Counted from the first letter of the stretch, positions 50,088 through 61,874 are shown. The stretch: 64,000 nucleotides of DNA from Legionellales bacterium (GCA_026399195.1 JAPLRK010000063.1:1-64000), one strand, 5' to 3'. Numbers and translations: made by a program. Notes: generated from the letters alone by a model not told the origin.

Positions 50088-50318
50088 ATGATGAAAAAAT
50101 TAGAAGAAATTCTCGAACAATTAATTCCATACCTTCTGATTGGCATTGCCATTGCCTTGGTCATTGGCTTGTTCATCATGCTATCTTATGTACTGGTCTG
50201 GGGAATCATGCTGGGCGCCCTCATTTGGGTGGTGGTCCTTATCAAAAACCTTTTTTTCCCCTCCTCATCGACCAAAAAAAGCAAAGGTCGTATCATCGAA
50301 CACGATGATTTGGACTAA
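50088..50318 (+). CDS. Small two-helix membrane protein upstream of plsC
   Basis: A 76-residue protein: amphipathic start MMKKLEEILEQLIPYLLIG, two hydrophobic helices (IAIALVIGLFIMLSYVLVW, IMLGALIWVVVLIKNLFF) and a basic/acidic tail. It is 13 bases upstream of plsC and probably in one transcript. No family was recognised. Confidence 0.65.
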   Translation: MMKKLEEILEQLIPYLLIGIAIALVIGLFIMLSYVLVWGIMLGALIWVVVLIKNLFFPSSSTKKSKGRIIEHDDLD

Positions 50319-50331
50319 CTAGGAACCGCGC

Positions 50332-51087
50332 ATGAAAGTCAGTAAATTTCGAACCTTCTGGATCATGCTGTTATCCACTATCTATACCTTAAACACAACG
50401 GGTCAATCGACTTTAAGACGTTGGCTTGGAACCATCAATCGCCCATGGATAGATGCCACACTCCATCTTTGGGAACGTCGCATACTCAAACTCGTCAGAG
50501 TCACCTGTGTCGTTATCAATCCCCATCACGTGGAACCAAAGCAAGGCCAGCCTACCATCATTATGTGTAATCACAGTAGCCTTTATGACATTCCGTTGAG
50601 CATGCGAGCCTTCCCAAACCACTCCATTCGAATGCTTGCAAAAAAAGAAATGTCCAGGATCCCCATCGTTGGTAAAGGGATGACGGCAGCTGAGTTTCCC
50701 TTCGTCGATCGTAAAAATAGACGACAAGCGATGCAAGATCTAGAACAGGTCAAGCAACTCTTAAATAGCGGGATTGTGATGTGGATAGCCCCTGAAGGCA
50801 CGCGATCTAAAGATGGCAAAATCGCCCCCTTTAAAAAGGGCGGCTTCATCACGGCCATTGAATCCAAAGCCACCATTATTCCTGTGGGGATCCGAGGTGC
50901 CTATGATATTTTACCCGCCCGGACCTATCAGTTTAATATCCATCAAACGGCCGAGGTCCATATTGGTCTTCCGATTGATGCGTCACAATTTACTTTAGAG
51001 AACAAAGATAAATTGATTGCACAAGTGTTTCAAAGCATCAAAAACATGGTTGAACCTAGAGAAGATGGCGGGCCGATGGGATGCTAA
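50332..51087 (+). CDS. plsC: 1-acyl-sn-glycerol-3-phosphate acyltransferase
   Basis: Acylates lysophosphatidic acid at the inner membrane. The HX4D motif is in NHSSLYDIPL, the FPFVDRKNR segment follows, and the substrate motif is PEGTRSKDG; IIPVGIRGAYDILP is the fourth block. At 251 residues it is within family range. The start is ATG 50332 after TAGGAA. Confidence 0.92.
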   Translation: MKVSKFRTFWIMLLSTIYTLNTTGQSTLRRWLGTINRPWIDATLHLWERRILKLVRVTCVVINPHHVEPKQGQPTIIMCNHSSLYDIPLSMRAFPNHSIRMLAKKEMSRIPIVGKGMTAAEFPFVDRKNRRQAMQDLEQVKQLLNSGIVMWIAPEGTRSKDGKIAPFKKGGFITAIESKATIIPVGIRGAYDILPARTYQFNIHQTAEVHIGLPIDASQFTLENKDKLIAQVFQSIKNMVEPREDGGPMGC

Positions 51088-51153
51088 AACTTCACTTTGT
51101 GTCCGTGCGCAGTATATAATTGTCATTAGAGTCGGGCCATTTAGGGAACAGTG

Positions 51154-53082
<1,929 letters not shown>

Positions 53083-53087
53083 CTAAA

Positions 53088-53696
53088 ATGACCACACTTA
53101 AACTACGATTTCTTGTATGCCTACTGTCTATTTGTTTCATAACGGCTTGTGCCCCTCCTAAATTAAAACCAGAGTGGGCGATCCCTTCACAAGGCAAATC
53201 ACAGATTAAGGCGACACAACCTTCGTCTATCACCTCATGGGAAATATCAGGTGCAATGGCCGCTAAAAATCAAAAGAAAGCTTGGACCGCTTCACTGGAT
53301 TGGGTGCAATCTGGGCCAGAACAATACCAAATCAGATTATTTGGTCCCTTGGGGGGGGGGGCCGTCCTCATTGAAAAAAGCAAAGGCATCGTCACCTTTT
53401 TAGATGGTCCTAAGAAAGTGACCTCACACAATGCCGACGAGTTATTAGAACTGCAAACAGGGATTCGACTCCCAGTGAATGATCTCTATTATTGGGTGAG
53501 AGGATTGCCGGCCTCTGCTTCAACAAAGTCTACTCAGTATGATTCGAAAGGACATCTCACAACCCTTTCAGAAGCAGGCTATGTCATTCATTACCTTAAC
53601 TACTCAACTATCAGCAATATCGACTTACCGGAAAAAATAGTATTACAGGGACATGGCGTGGTGATCAAACTGGTGATCAAGAAATGGAGCATTTGA
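53088..53696 (+). CDS. lolB: Outer-membrane lipoprotein LolB
   Basis: Receives lipoproteins from LolA and inserts them in the outer membrane. The signal MTTLKLRFLVCLLSICFITAC has lipobox ITAC. SWEISGAMAAKNQKKAWTASLDW, RLFGPLGGGAVLI and LPVNDLYYWVRGLP are family motifs. An 11-G run (53351-53361) codes the Leu-Gly-Gly-Gly in frame. The usual next gene, ispE, is not here. Confidence 0.93.
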   Translation: MTTLKLRFLVCLLSICFITACAPPKLKPEWAIPSQGKSQIKATQPSSITSWEISGAMAAKNQKKAWTASLDWVQSGPEQYQIRLFGPLGGGAVLIEKSKGIVTFLDGPKKVTSHNADELLELQTGIRLPVNDLYYWVRGLPASASTKSTQYDSKGHLTTLSEAGYVIHYLNYSTISNIDLPEKIVLQGHGVVIKLVIKKWSI

Positions 53697-53729
53697 ACTT
53701 GAAAATCCCTGTTTTTTTTCGTCCTTACG

Positions 53730-53758
53730 TTGACAATCCCATCAAATGACTGCAAAAT
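53730..53758 (+). promoter_or_regulatory. Candidate promoter of tRNA-Gln
   Basis: A perfect -35 box TTGACA (53730-53735), a 17-base spacer and a weak -10 CAAAAT (53753-53758), 57 bases upstream of the tRNA. No other obvious promoter lies in this gap. Confidence 0.45.
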
Positions 53759-53815
53759 ACCGGGCAGTTCGCAGGACTAAAAGAGATGCGTGCTGTTCAT
53801 GAATCTACACCGTAT

Positions 53816-53890
53816 TGGGGTGTCGCCAAGTGGTAAGGCACAGGGTTTTGATCCCTGCATTCCTAGGTTCGAATCCTAGCACCCCAGCCA
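53816..53890 (+). tRNA. tRNA-Gln (TTG anticodon)
   Basis: A 75-base cloverleaf: acceptor stem TGGGGTG/CACCCCA, D loop AAGTGGTAAGG, anticodon stem CAGGG/CCCTG with loop TTTTGAT (TTG at 53848-53850) and a T loop with GGTTCGAATCC; the CCA end is encoded. It stands between lolB and prs, as in relatives. Confidence 0.97.
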
Positions 53891-54025
53891 GTTCGTTTTG
53901 ATTCACCTTGGAAAAAGGCTTCTTCGACGCCAGATTCCAGTAAACAGACGGCAGAAGATAACCGGGAAGGATGCGTTCAGCGGATCGCAAAAATTATAAT
54001 AATATCTTTCTAGCTGTCTTCTGCT

Positions 54026-54946
54026 ATGTGTTTAAGGACTAACCCCACCAGTTCCACTCATTTGCAAAAACCTTTAGGTGAAGCGATCGTCGGCACCTTC
54101 AGCGACGGCGAAACCATGATTGAGATTTTAGAGAACGTTCGCGGCAGAGATGTGTTCATCATCCAATCCACCTGTGCGCCAGCTAATAACAATTTGATGG
54201 AATTGCTGCTCATGGCTGATGCACTACGACGCTCCTCAGCTGCAAGAATCACCGCTGTTGTGCCTTATTTTGGTTATGCAAGACAAGACAAGCGGGTACG
54301 ATCTGCCCGTGTTCCTATCACAGGCAAAGTGATAGCAGACATGATGGCCTCTGTTGGCATATGTCGCGTATTAACCGTGGATTTGCATGCGGATCAAATC
54401 CAAGGATTTTTTTACATGCCCGTCGATAATGTCTATTCAACCCCCATCTTGCTCGAAGACATCAAACAACAAAACCTGCCGCAGTTGATGGTGATATCTC
54501 CCGATGTGGGCGGCGTGGTCAGAGCCCGCGCCATGGCCAAACTCTTAAACGACGCGGAACTCTCCATCATTGACAAACGTCGAAGTGGGCCTAACAAATC
54601 AGAAGTTATGCACATTATCGGTGAACCTAAAGGCCGAAACTGCGTGATCATAGACGACATCGTCGACACAGCAGGCACGATGTGTTCAGCGGCTCACGAA
54701 CTGAAAAAAAACGGCGCCATGAGCGTTCGGGCATACATCACCCATCCAGTTCTTTCTGGTTCCGCCATCAAAAACATCAACAACTCTTCCCTAGACGAAG
54801 TAGTCGTCACCGACACCATCCCTCTTTCAGAATCCGCGCGACAATGTGAAAAAATCAGGGTCGTGAGTCTCGCAGACATGTTGGCACAAGCCATTAAACG
54901 AGTGAATATTGAAGAGTCTGTGAGTTCTATGTTCTCTGGGGAGTAA
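54026..54946 (+). CDS. prs: Ribose-phosphate pyrophosphokinase with shortened N-terminus
   Basis: Makes PRPP from ribose-5-phosphate and ATP for nucleotide, His and Trp synthesis. From [14 protein letters not shown] onwards it is a normal Prs: RPPK motifs [32 protein letters not shown] and [10 protein letters not shown]. The first residues ([15 protein letters not shown]) replace the usual start, about seven residues shorter, without the first hydrophobic strand and the SGN motif. No ribosome site precedes ATG 54026, and an in-frame TAG lies at 54011. A lesion near the 5' end or a sequence error is possible. Most of the 306 residues are sound. Confidence 0.92.
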   Translation: MCLRTNPTSSTHLQKPLGEAIVGTFSDGETMIEILENVRGRDVFIIQSTCAPANNNLMELLLMADALRRSSAARITAVVPYFGYARQDKRVRSARVPITGKVIADMMASVGICRVLTVDLHADQIQGFFYMPVDNVYSTPILLEDIKQQNLPQLMVISPDVGGVVRARAMAKLLNDAELSIIDKRRSGPNKSEVMHIIGEPKGRNCVIIDDIVDTAGTMCSAAHELKKNGAMSVRAYITHPVLSGSAIKNINNSSLDEVVVTDTIPLSESARQCEKIRVVSLADMLAQAIKRVNIEESVSSMFSGE

Positions 54947-55616
54947 ACCTCGGAGGTAGGACATGGGAAGCAGCCCACCAATCCTAACGAACCCTAGAGC
55001 TCTTTAAGAAAAATGACTCACATGATCTCATCTTGTGGGTACACAAGTTAAAACAATATGTTCTTTTTGTGACCGTGAACAGGAGCTCGATATGGCAAAT
55101 ACTAAAGAGGTCTGATGTGATATTGTATAAGTAATACCGCCCGCGAATTAACCTCAATTCGGTGTTTTTAGTTTTAAATTTCAGCGCCCATTCTGGATGT
55201 TCCATGCTAGCTATCCCCATACTACGTGGTAGTTAAACTATGCCACGTAGTATGGGGAAATGCAAAAAAAAGACAAAGATCTCTTTTTTAAAAAATTTAT
55301 TATGGAGTTACGAGAATATATCACCAACCAGAAAGGAGGAGGTTTTTAGCTTTCATGAGGTGGCCCTGGATAGCCAGGCTACCTTGCTGGTGCCTCTTCC
55401 TGGAATAGAGTAGAGGTCCAATAAATACAGCCTTTTCAATTTTTAGGTTTAAAATCGGGCAATAGCGCGCTCACGGGAACGTGAATGGACGTTTCGCGGG
55501 TTTTATGTTTTATAGATTCGCGCAGCGCTCATTCACGTGCCTTTGCTCCTTTTTGAGCTTAAAATTAAGTTACTGACAATACTGAGGAGTGGAGTGCTAG
55601 CATGGTTTTAGCAGAA
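54947..55616. other. 670-base convergent spacer with hairpins, no gene found
   Basis: Lies between the ends of prs and fis. Seen: a 16-bp perfect hairpin at 55214-55258, a small nested fold CCTGG-ATAG-CCAGG inside GAGG...CCTC (55357-55396) next to AAAGGAGGAGG, and inverted ACGTGAATG/CATTCACGT (55479-55487, 55530-55538). No reading frame is convincing; a minus frame at 54984-55220 is low complexity and lacks a ribosome site. A small RNA is conceivable but not recognised. Confidence 0.5.
55214..55258. terminator. 16-bp perfect hairpin downstream of prs
   Basis: TCCCCATACTACGTGG (55214-55229) and CCACGTAGTATGGGGA (55243-55258) pair exactly, then AAATGCAAAAAAAAG. It could terminate prs or be a palindromic repeat. 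Confidence 0.65.
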
Positions 55617-55898
55617 CTAATCTCGACTACCAACATACCTATCATCAAAGTAGCGTCGCAATTTGGTTCGTAAGGTGCCTCTGCTGATGCCTAGCATCAC
55701 AGCAGCACGTGATTGATTGTATTTGCAATGTTCCATAACCGCTTTAAACAATGGGGTTTCAATTTCTTCTAGAACAAATTGGTATAGATCAACAGGCTCA
55801 GTGCCCTTCAACTCAGAAAAATATTTTTGGACCGATTGTGTCACACTTGTTGCCAGTGATGCGTTAGTAATACCAGCCTCATTGCTTATTGTTGTCAT
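55617..55898 (-). CDS. fis: DNA-binding protein Fis
   Basis: A nucleoid-associated regulator that bends DNA. The 93-residue protein has the family's core (SVQKYFSELKGTEPVDLYQFVLEEIETPLF) and C-terminal helix-turn-helix NQSRAAVMLGISRGTLRTKLRRYF. AAGGAG precedes the ATG. dusB, its usual upstream partner, is not beside it. The last nine residues are an extra tail. Confidence 0.95.
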   Translation of the reverse strand: MTTISNEAGITNASLATSVTQSVQKYFSELKGTEPVDLYQFVLEEIETPLFKAVMEHCKYNQSRAAVMLGISRGTLRTKLRRYFDDRYVGSRD

Positions 55899-56131
55899 TG
55901 TTTATAACTCCTTCTTTCAAATTAAGTATTTTAGCGAATTGAGCCATTCCAAACAAGGGCATAAGGTATGATTCACTGAAAAAACATGAAAAGAATCAAT
56001 CAATACCCTATGCGATCCCTAAAGCCCAACCCATCTGAACGACTTCATCTCGACTTGTTTGCGTCGATCCTCCCTCTCCCCACAGAGGAGGAGAAGGCGC
56101 CCGCAGGGCGGAGGATGGGTCGATACAGGCC

Positions 56132-57847
56132 CTAAAATTGCATCATGGATTGTGTAAATGGTTTACCGTTCACAGTGAGTTGCCCCTCTGCCAAATTCAG
56201 CTCAGTCACATACTCCTTGCCCTGCAACGTCACCAATCCTGAATGGATCATTGCAGATAATTTTTGATCAGCCAAGACTTCTGCTTCTTGTTGAATTTCA
56301 GCATCTGTCAACGGTTTTGCCTCTCCGGAAGCAACTTGTCCTGCGGGGGGTTGGCCTTGCACAACAGGTGCGGACGATACTGGTTGTCCTGGTTCAGAGG
56401 GGGTTGCAACACTCGGGGATGGTGTCGTCGCAGTTCCTGCTACTGGCTCCGTTGGTTGCGGTTGAGCTGTTGCTGTTGCTGTTGCTGTTGCAGCCGGTTC
56501 ATCTGCCTTCGCTTGAACAGCGGTATCGGACGGAGTAGAAGTGGTTGATGCACCAGGTTGTACAGAAGCCGCTGCTCGAGTTGTATCAGTGTTTTTCATT
56601 TGCTGGATCACCGCTTGTTGCAGAGACGGTTGACTTAATAATTTTTGTTTCACTGATGCCACAATGACTTGCTTGAGCATTGCTTGGGGAACTTGGAGCT
56701 TTCCGTGCCCTACCAGTTTTTGTAACAATTGGAAGGGGTTGGCCGTCCCTCCATTAGGAAGGGCAATTAACATGTTACCTTCGATCGTTCCTTCAGGCAC
56801 AACAAAATTAAGTTTAGACACTTCGAATTGAGCGCCCTTACTTAACAATTTAGGCAACTGGGGTAACATAGCAAGCAGCGCTTGCTGACGCTCAGTGTCC
56901 GAACCTTGTTGCGCTTTATTCACTTCATTATTGATCTCAGCAAGCACGCCCGCATCAAGATTTCTCAGAGCGATTTCCAAGATCAAAGGGCCATAGGTCT
57001 TGCCATTCGCAACGACTTTACTGAGGGATGTATTGAATCGAGAACTGAACAATCCGGTATCAACATCACTACTAGAACGCGCTGTAAAGTCTTCGACATC
57101 GAGGATGTTTTGGTCGTTTTCACTCAGAAGGAAGGAAGGGAGTGACAAATTGGCATCCCCCAAATAAATGCCAGCTTCCGTTAAATGCAAGGCATAATCA
57201 CTGGTCACCTTCCCAAGAGTTGCCTTCATTTTATTTTTGACCAACTGAGCGCCATTCACGGTAAACCCACCGCTGATATTTTGCATCGTTGACGACACAT
57301 CAATATAACTGTCCATGCCACCCCATTGAAAAATGTCTCCCCCCTGCTTAAAAATGAGCTTAAACGTGGGCACATCAATATGAAGGTGACTCTTATTCAA
57401 ATAACTGACAAATAAACTCAAACTCAAATTTGGTTTGGTGGATTGATCCGTAAAAAGACTAGCAAATTGGGGTACATATTCATCTGGCATGGAGACATCG
57501 CTATGAGCATATCCCAAACCAAACTTGAGACCTGAGTCTGAAAAAATGATGGGGCCGTTATAAATGGTCAAAGGCATTTTTATGGTGTAGTTCTGGGCGG
57601 GTATCGTTGAGATCTGCCCATTTTGGCCCTTGATGACACGATCCTGGGTGTGAAGCTGCCAATTTAACATCGCTTTAGAGGTATACAATCCTCTATCGAA
57701 ATGGTCAACATGCACAGTCAAACCATTGGTTTGATTAATAACACTGATATTTTTCTGAAGTGTCTTCTCGGTAACCATCCCCATAGCATAATAGCCCCCA
57801 AGAACCAAAGCGGCCAAAATAATAATTAACCCTATCCATTTTTTCAT
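56132..57847 (-). CDS. DUF945 (YdgA-like) periplasmic/inner-membrane protein
   Basis: A 571-residue protein starting MKKWIGLIIILAALVLGGYYAMG, a single N-terminal membrane helix. The beta-rich DUF945 region (about 20-430) is clear (YTIKMPLTIYNGPI, LRNLDAGVLAEIN). Residues about 440-500 are a low-complexity Ala/Thr/Gln/Pro linker, coded partly by a GTTGCT hexamer repeat (56469-56492), before a C-terminal EVLADQKLSAMIHSGLV domain. YdgA relatives are linked to the envelope and AsmA-like function; the role is unknown. Confidence 0.85.
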   Translation of the reverse strand: MKKWIGLIIILAALVLGGYYAMGMVTEKTLQKNISVINQTNGLTVHVDHFDRGLYTSKAMLNWQLHTQDRVIKGQNGQISTIPAQNYTIKMPLTIYNGPIIFSDSGLKFGLGYAHSDVSMPDEYVPQFASLFTDQSTKPNLSLSLFVSYLNKSHLHIDVPTFKLIFKQGGDIFQWGGMDSYIDVSSTMQNISGGFTVNGAQLVKNKMKATLGKVTSDYALHLTEAGIYLGDANLSLPSFLLSENDQNILDVEDFTARSSSDVDTGLFSSRFNTSLSKVVANGKTYGPLILEIALRNLDAGVLAEINNEVNKAQQGSDTERQQALLAMLPQLPKLLSKGAQFEVSKLNFVVPEGTIEGNMLIALPNGGTANPFQLLQKLVGHGKLQVPQAMLKQVIVASVKQKLLSQPSLQQAVIQQMKNTDTTRAAASVQPGASTTSTPSDTAVQAKADEPAATATATATAQPQPTEPVAGTATTPSPSVATPSEPGQPVSSAPVVQGQPPAGQVASGEAKPLTDAEIQQEAEVLADQKLSAMIHSGLVTLQGKEYVTELNLAEGQLTVNGKPFTQSMMQF

Positions 57848-57948
57848 AATGCTCTCCATATAACCCGTTGTCTGCTGATCCCATACTGTCGTTGAACAAA
57901 AAAAATATCTTAGCATTATCCCTATTGAAGAACAAGAAGGCCTAAAAT

Positions 57949-59244
57949 CTATGCCTTTCTATAAGGCTTACAGTAAGTTTCCTTCACCGTAAACGCGAGT
58001 AGAAGCGCTATGATGGAAGAGATAGGTAAAATACTGAATCCTGATTGAAAATCAGACAGAAGAAGAGTGGCCACATGATAACCACGGGGTCCTGCCACCA
58101 AATCCACCAAATGGCCTACGAGAGGTTGCATCAGAGCACCCACAAAGATAGAAGCCATATTGGTGAAGGCGATAGACGTCCCGACAACCTGTCTATCATG
58201 TATTTCTGTGGATACAGCATAGGCAATAGCAACACCGAAGTTGGTTAAACCAAACAAGAAAAATAACCCATAGGCTGTCGTTTGATCTATGTTGGGGTAA
58301 TATACGAAGATCATCGTTAATATCACGCCGCAGACAGCTGAAATAATCATCAACGGTTTCCTACGACCTAACTTATCAGATAACCACCCAGCAAAAGGTC
58401 CACCAAATCCCCAGCCTATGAAAATAAGGCCCGTCGCAAAAGCTGCAGAATGAGCTGATAGTCCACGCCCATATTGTAAATAGGCCGGTCCGATGGACTC
58501 TCCAATCACAGCCGCTGGACCAAATAAAAATCCTGCATAAAACGCATTCAGCCATGTCTGACGATGTGACAAAATAACTCGTAAGCTCTCAAATATGCCC
58601 AATTTTTGCTCATGCTTTACTTCATGGGCCTTGGAAGTCGGATTATCTTGAATGTATTGATATAAGAATGCCGCTAAAGCAATAAACAAAAAAGCAATGA
58701 TCAACATCGTATGGCGCCAGCCGACAGCACTCACTAAGAAGGACACAGGTGCTTCCCCAGCAGCAGCACCCAACATACCCAGCGCTTGAGTTAATCCTGC
58801 AAGCAAACCCAACATGGCCGGGGGAAACCATGAAGTGGCCAGACGTAACGAACTGATAAAAGCAAAAGCCGCGCTGAATCCAATCAACATTCTACCCACA
58901 GAAGCCATTTCTAAGCTATCGGCCAACCCAAACACACAACAGCCAAATGCCGTGATGATAGACATGATGGTTAAAATCCAACGAATACTGATCCTATCTA
59001 CGGTGAGGCCCACTGGAATTTGCATCAAGATATAAGGAACATAAAAAGAGGCCGTTAAAATACCAAAACCTGCTTCATTGATACCAAAGTCATTCTGTAA
59101 AAATCGATGCATAACTCCTGGCGCGACACGGGCCAAATAATCTGAGAAATAAAAGGCGGATGCCAATCCCCAAATGATCCATGCAAAATGAAGTTGTTGT
59201 TTATAAGTTAGCTTCTCTGATTCAGTGATGGCGATAGTATTCAT
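57949..59244 (-). CDS. MFS transporter (substrate unknown)
   Basis: A 431-residue protein with twelve hydrophobic helices. The MFS loop motif GLTVDRISIRW and the second-half GWLSDKLGRRKP are seen; LATSWFPPAMLGLLAGL is typical of the hexuronate/phthalate-like families also found in Legionella and Rickettsiella. The start is ATG 59244. It follows nothing closely, so it is likely a single transcript. Confidence 0.9.
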   Translation of the reverse strand: MNTIAITESEKLTYKQQLHFAWIIWGLASAFYFSDYLARVAPGVMHRFLQNDFGINEAGFGILTASFYVPYILMQIPVGLTVDRISIRWILTIMSIITAFGCCVFGLADSLEMASVGRMLIGFSAAFAFISSLRLATSWFPPAMLGLLAGLTQALGMLGAAAGEAPVSFLVSAVGWRHTMLIIAFLFIALAAFLYQYIQDNPTSKAHEVKHEQKLGIFESLRVILSHRQTWLNAFYAGFLFGPAAVIGESIGPAYLQYGRGLSAHSAAFATGLIFIGWGFGGPFAGWLSDKLGRRKPLMIISAVCGVILTMIFVYYPNIDQTTAYGLFFLFGLTNFGVAIAYAVSTEIHDRQVVGTSIAFTNMASIFVGALMQPLVGHLVDLVAGPRGYHVATLLLSDFQSGFSILPISSIIALLLAFTVKETYCKPYRKA

Positions 59245-59411
59245 TTCAGGTGTTTCCTATAAAAGAAGACTGCTATAAGAGAACAGTTCGAGGATTGGAA
59301 TATTTTAGATTATACTTCTACAATTAATTAATTCAATAGCAAAATGACTGAAAGGTTGCTTTAGGGAAAGCTCATCAGTTACCATTTCCCTTTGATCCTT
59401 TTAAGACCTTT

Positions 59412-59810
59412 ATGAATGCTCTTGAATCAGCCATACAAAAAACCATGTCTTCCAATGGAAACACAAAAGATGCCAACAAAGCCTACTTGGAATTTATCAA
59501 AGCCAATTTCATTGTCCCTATTGAAATCACATCGTCGATAGAAAACCCACAGGTTCTTTATTTAGAAGATAATGATCATGTTTTTTTACCGGTATTCACC
59601 AGCATGGTTTATTTTAAACACTGGGCTGAAGACATCAAAGATAGCATCCAATTGTTAAAACTATCAGGGGTTGATCTCCTAAAAGGAATAGGAGATCACG
59701 TACTGGTAAGCCTAAATATTGGGTGTCCATCGTACAAAGAATTTAATCCCCAAGAATTAGCTCGAATGAAGAGTATGGTTTTGAAGTTTTTCACGCCACC
59801 AAATCAATGA
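59412..59810 (+). CDS. SseB-like N-terminal domain protein
   Basis: A 132-residue soluble protein. The segments YLEFIKANFIVPIEI, VFLPVFTSMVYFKHW, LKLSGVDLLKGI and VSLNIGCPSYKEFNPQELARM follow the order of the SseB N-terminal domain, known in proteobacteria for serine-sensitivity and secretion-associated proteins. There is no C-terminal SseB domain. Its 3' end overlaps the convergent RMF-like gene by 20 bases. The role is unknown. Confidence 0.65.
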   Translation: MNALESAIQKTMSSNGNTKDANKAYLEFIKANFIVPIEITSSIENPQVLYLEDNDHVFLPVFTSMVYFKHWAEDIKDSIQLLKLSGVDLLKGIGDHVLVSLNIGCPSYKEFNPQELARMKSMVLKFFTPPNQ

Positions 59811-60159
59811 TTTGATAACCCACAACTGCTGAAAGGGCAAGCATGCCTGCGATTTCTAACACTTTGGTGATGATGTATGAGGTACTTACATGATATACGT
59901 TGTCATTTGCAGCGTCTTCTGGAGACGTCACTGAATCGCTGTCCTCTGTCAAATACAAACTCGGCTCACCATAAAAACCAGCCCACCATCCTTCAAGCCA
60001 TTGGTCACTTTCCTTCGTACCAAGCCCAAATGGATTTTCTTCTTCACTGGCGTCTACGAGCGCGCTTTCATAACCCTGTGTATAACATTCTTCAAAGTTT
60101 GGATGGTCAATATTAAATCGTAATTTGATATCTGGTAACACTGCGGCGATGTCATTCAT
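59791..60159 (-). CDS. RMF-like protein with C-terminal membrane anchor
   Basis: A 122-residue protein; ATG 60159 follows AAAAGGGG by seven bases. The core CYTQGYESALVDA, NPFGLGTKESDQWLEGWWAGF has the spacing of ribosome modulation factor (QGY, NPF, WxxGW). After a polar acidic linker, a single C-terminal helix VLEIAGMLALSAVVGYQIIDLVA is a tail anchor. Standard RMF is shorter (about 55 residues) and soluble, so its job is uncertain. Confidence 0.6.
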   Translation of the reverse strand: MNDIAAVLPDIKLRFNIDHPNFEECYTQGYESALVDASEEENPFGLGTKESDQWLEGWWAGFYGEPSLYLTEDSDSVTSPEDAANDNVYHVSTSYIITKVLEIAGMLALSAVVGYQIIDLVA

Positions 60160-60337
60160 TTTGAGACCCCTTTTCTTCATTAAGTAACGTTCATCGTTGA
60201 GACAGGCTTTCTCATCTCACATCACGCACTCAATCGACTTAAATTTATTTTACAACTTAGCCTTTTTAGATAAAAGTGGAGGGAAGGTGTTTTACTCATT
60301 CTTGACCATTACTTTACAATCTGGACTTGTCCTAATC

Positions 60338-60985
60338 CTAAGGCGAAAGACGGTGGTGATGCCATTTTCCTAGTTGGCGACAATAGAGAATCCTGTCGTG
60401 CAGGCGATTATCTCGTCCCTGCCAAAATTCAAGCTCATCAGCAATGACTTCGTATCCGCCCCAAAAATCGGGTCGAGAGATGGGTTCATGTTGATATTTG
60501 AGGTTCAATTTTTCCAATGCATTCTGAAGTTCAGACACCCCACTTAACGGCATGCTCTGACGGGACGCAATGGCACTCAACTGACTGGGCCTAGGTCTTG
60601 AAGAAAAATAAGCATCTGATCGCTCGCTACTTATTTTCCTGACCTTACCCCTCACGCGCACCTGACGAGCCAGTTCCTGCCAATAGAAGTTCAGTGCTAC
60701 ATAAGGATTTGCCTGCATTTGCAACGATTTGGTGCTTAGATAATTGGTATAAAATACAAACCCTTCATCTTTCAGCTCTTTCAAGAGCACAACCCTGGAA
60801 TCAGGGTGACCTGCGTCATTGATTGTCGATAGCACCATCGCCGTTGGGTCGTTCTTTTCAGTCTTCAATACCGTGGAAAACCAAGATTCAAACTGATCAA
60901 TCGGCGATGAAAAAAGATGATCTTCACTCAAGCTCAACTGGCCATAGTCTCGTCGAATATCTGCTATTGATGTCTTATCTGACAT
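60338..60985 (-). CDS. pdxH: Pyridoxamine 5'-phosphate oxidase
   Basis: FMN enzyme making pyridoxal phosphate. Motifs: [79 protein letters not shown] and the C-terminal DEFWQGR-like [16 protein letters not shown]. 215 residues is normal. The first base is shared with the sucD stop, so it is translated with the sucBCD operon. Confidence 0.95.
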   Translation of the reverse strand: MSDKTSIADIRRDYGQLSLSEDHLFSSPIDQFESWFSTVLKTEKNDPTAMVLSTINDAGHPDSRVVLLKELKDEGFVFYTNYLSTKSLQMQANPYVALNFYWQELARQVRVRGKVRKISSERSDAYFSSRPRPSQLSAIASRQSMPLSGVSELQNALEKLNLKYQHEPISRPDFWGGYEVIADELEFWQGRDNRLHDRILYCRQLGKWHHHRLSP

Positions 60986-61866
60986 TAATAAGCCCAGCCA
61001 GTCACCTCGGCCACCGCAATACCTAAATCACTAGGTGTTCGAACCGTTTTAACACCTGCCGCCTCAAGGGCTGCAAATTTATCAGCAGCGGTGCCTTTCC
61101 CGCCTGAAATGATAGCACCTGCATGTCCCATGCGTTTGCCTGCTGGTGCTGTCACGCCTGCAATATAAGCCACAACGGGCTTTCGAACGTGTGCCTTAAT
61201 GTATTCTGCAGCCTCTTCCTCCGCAAATCCGCCAATTTCACCCACCAGAATGATAGCCTCTGTTTGCGCGTCTTGTTCAAAAAGCGCAAGAATATCGATA
61301 AATGTGGAACCTGGTATGGGATCGCCCCCAATGCCTACGCAAGTACTTTGACCAAAGCCAATGTCCGTCATTTGCAAAACGGCCTCATACGTCAGCGTAC
61401 CTGAACGAGAAACAATCCCCACTTTGCCAGGCAAGTGAATGTTTCCAGGCATTATCCCCATTTTACAAGCGCCAGGAGTAATGACCCCTGGGCAATTGGG
61501 TCCAATCAATCGACTGTCGGTGTTATTTTCGAGATAAACCTTGATCTCCAACATATCCAAGACAGGAACGCCTTCTGTGATGCAAACGATCAATTTCACG
61601 CCACACGCTGCAGCTTCCAAAATGGAATCTTTACAAAATGGGGCCGGGACATAAATCATCGTCGCATCAGCGCCCGTCTCCAATACAGCATCCCGCATCG
61701 TATCAAATACAGGCAAATTGAGGTGTGTTTGGCCGCCTTTACCAGGAGTGACTCCACCGACCATGTGAGTACCATAAGCAATGGCTTGCTCTGAATGAAA
61801 AGACCCTTGCTTGCCCGTGAAACCCTGACACAGGACTTTTGTGTTTTTATTGACTAATATACTCAT
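60985..61866 (-). CDS. sucD: Succinyl-CoA synthetase alpha subunit
   Basis: Converts succinyl-CoA to succinate with nucleotide triphosphate formation in the TCA cycle. The CoA-binding motif [26 protein letters not shown] and the phospho-His loop [15 protein letters not shown] are present. 293 residues is normal. It follows sucC by 8 bases. Confidence 0.97.
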   Translation of the reverse strand: MSILVNKNTKVLCQGFTGKQGSFHSEQAIAYGTHMVGGVTPGKGGQTHLNLPVFDTMRDAVLETGADATMIYVPAPFCKDSILEAAACGVKLIVCITEGVPVLDMLEIKVYLENNTDSRLIGPNCPGVITPGACKMGIMPGNIHLPGKVGIVSRSGTLTYEAVLQMTDIGFGQSTCVGIGGDPIPGSTFIDILALFEQDAQTEAIILVGEIGGFAEEEAAEYIKAHVRKPVVAYIAGVTAPAGKRMGHAGAIISGGKGTAADKFAALEAAGVKTVRTPSDLGIAVAEVTGWAY

Positions 61867-61874
61867 AGTTGACC

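Noticed and set aside
50088-50318. Two-helix protein considered as a phage holin
   Set aside because: No phage genes nearby and it is coupled in spacing to plsC.
53805-53990. 61-codon minus-strand frame
   Set aside because: It is the antisense of tRNA-Gln plus flank; the peptide GVLGFEPRNAG is a familiar false translation of tRNA genes.
59412-60159. Convergent pair considered as a toxin-antitoxin module
   Set aside because: Genes converge instead of sharing an operon, and one looks SseB-like, the other RMF-like.
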